A DNA stretch of 64,000 bases, taken from NCBI GenBank assembly GCA_026636295.1, contig CP089461.1, forward strand, positions 434,001-498,000, given 5' to 3'. This stretch comes from Medakamo hakoo (Eukaryota > Chlorophyta > Trebouxiophyceae > Coccomyxaceae). The notes under the pieces are model-generated. The model saw nothing but the letters and a program-made list of their open reading frames with translations, made no database searches and had not been told where the DNA came from. Made by a program: the position numbers and the translations under genes. Below are positions 63,481 through 64,000 of this stretch, piece by piece. Within the stretch, counting starts at the first letter, position 1. Each line of letters starts with the position of its first letter.

Positions 63481-64000
63481 CGCGGAGGGCGAGGCCACGG
63501 ACGGTGTGGGAGCAGAGGGAAGGGCAGGGAGGCCCGCCTGCAGCGAAACGGAACGCGCGCGCGGCCCGTCAGGCGGGCGTCACGGTCTGCTCCGCCCAGG
63601 ACGTCGTGCGCGAGATTTTTTGGGAGTCTTCTGGGTGGGTGCGGAGGGGGGTGGGGGGACGCGTGAGGCCGGAGGCGGGCGCGCGGAGGGAGGGGGAGGG
63701 CGACCCATGCGACGGTGCGCGGGCCGCCGACCGATGAGTTTCGTTTGCGCCGCCCGCGACGGCGCACGCACAGGGCCGGACGCCCGTCCGACACCCGCCG
63801 AACGTCGGCGACTAACACGATGCATCGACCGTGGAGAGAGCGGGCGCCCAACGCACCTGGCCGGGCGGTGGGCGATCGCGAAATGGAGACCGAAGGGCGA
63901 ATAAAGGGTGTGGGGAGGGGGGGCCGCCCCGGCCCGGCCGCACCCACAAACCTCAACGCAGGGAGGGGGCCGGCCTCTCTCTGCATTGAGCTCGCGGGCG
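63481..64000. other. Upstream of the fusion gene, window end
   Basis: 520 bp presumably holding the promoter and 5' UTR of the GT2-GH9 gene on the minus strand. A divergent neighbour could begin beyond the edge. No recognisable gene is seen. Confidence 0.4.

Noticed and set aside
60152-63904. 1250-codon open frame on the plus strand opposite the GT2-GH9 gene
   Set aside because: It is Arg/Gly-rich, without motifs, and is a by-product of GC-rich codons on the other strand. The minus strand has exact catalytic motifs and consistent splice sites.
1-64000. Transposons, viral fossils, CRISPR arrays, tRNA/rRNA genes, organellar insertions
   Set aside because: I saw no transposase, reverse transcriptase, capsid or integrase motifs, no long terminal or inverted repeats, no regularly spaced repeats and no tRNA-like T-arm patterns. 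Reading by eye could miss short or decayed copies.

Overview
This window looks like a nuclear chromosome segment of a very GC-rich green alga. The evidence is spliceosomal GT-AG introns, strongly G/C-ending codons, and a plant-like gene set: ureidoglycine aminohydrolase with a signal peptide, DGS1/NCA2, chloroplast-type Obg, HDA14-type deacetylase, class I plastid aldolase, plant-type dihydrodipicolinate synthase, LpxC, XAP5/XCT, a bHLH-ACT factor and mitoferrin. The species cannot be named from the sequence; a chlorophyte or prasinophyte-grade alga is my inference. I saw no transposons, viral elements, CRISPR arrays, tRNAs or rRNAs.

The segment is compact: 36 protein genes in 64 kb, most with 0-3 introns of about 90-240 bp. 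Eleven neighbouring pairs are divergent, usually with under 300 bp between start codons, which suggests shared promoters. Left to right: UGLYAH(-, cut by the window edge), DGS1(+), NC2-beta(-), GT14(+), HDAC(-), Obg(+), secreted LRR protein(+), SEN1-like helicase(+), LpxC-like(-), SLC35F-like transporter(+), aldolase(+), mitoferrin(-), DCC1(+), a 68-aa membrane protein(-), CHP-type EF-hand protein(+), DHDPS(+), unknown(-), dyskerin(+), a 77-aa membrane protein(-), Tudor-SN(-), FHA protein(-), RPS3(-), patatin-like(+), RUN-like(+), unknown organelle-targeted protein(-), ceramide kinase(+), bHLH-ACT(+), CaaX protein(+), Ala-rich coiled-coil protein(-), XAP5(+), mitochondrial ATP synthase delta(+), unknown membrane protein(+), SfsA(+), eL29(-), cold-shock protein(+), GT2-GH9 fusion(-).

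The genes are mostly unrelated housekeeping functions and do not form one pathway, but small themes recur: ribosome and rRNA biogenesis (dyskerin, RPS3, eL29, cold-shock protein), RNA metabolism (SEN1-like, Tudor-SN, XAP5), chromatin and replication (NC2-beta, HDAC, DCC1) and plastid metabolism (aldolase, DHDPS, Obg). The most striking gene is at 59639-63480: one polypeptide joins a processive GT2 synthase of the cellulose-synthase kind to a complete-looking GH9 endoglucanase. Other notable points are an LpxC homologue lacking a zinc ligand, a possible H/ACA snoRNA inside the dyskerin intron, and unusually long introns confined to a few genes, several of them expected to be highly expressed.

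Exon boundaries were set by eye from GT-AG sites, phase agreement and protein similarity remembered from known families. No database search was run.
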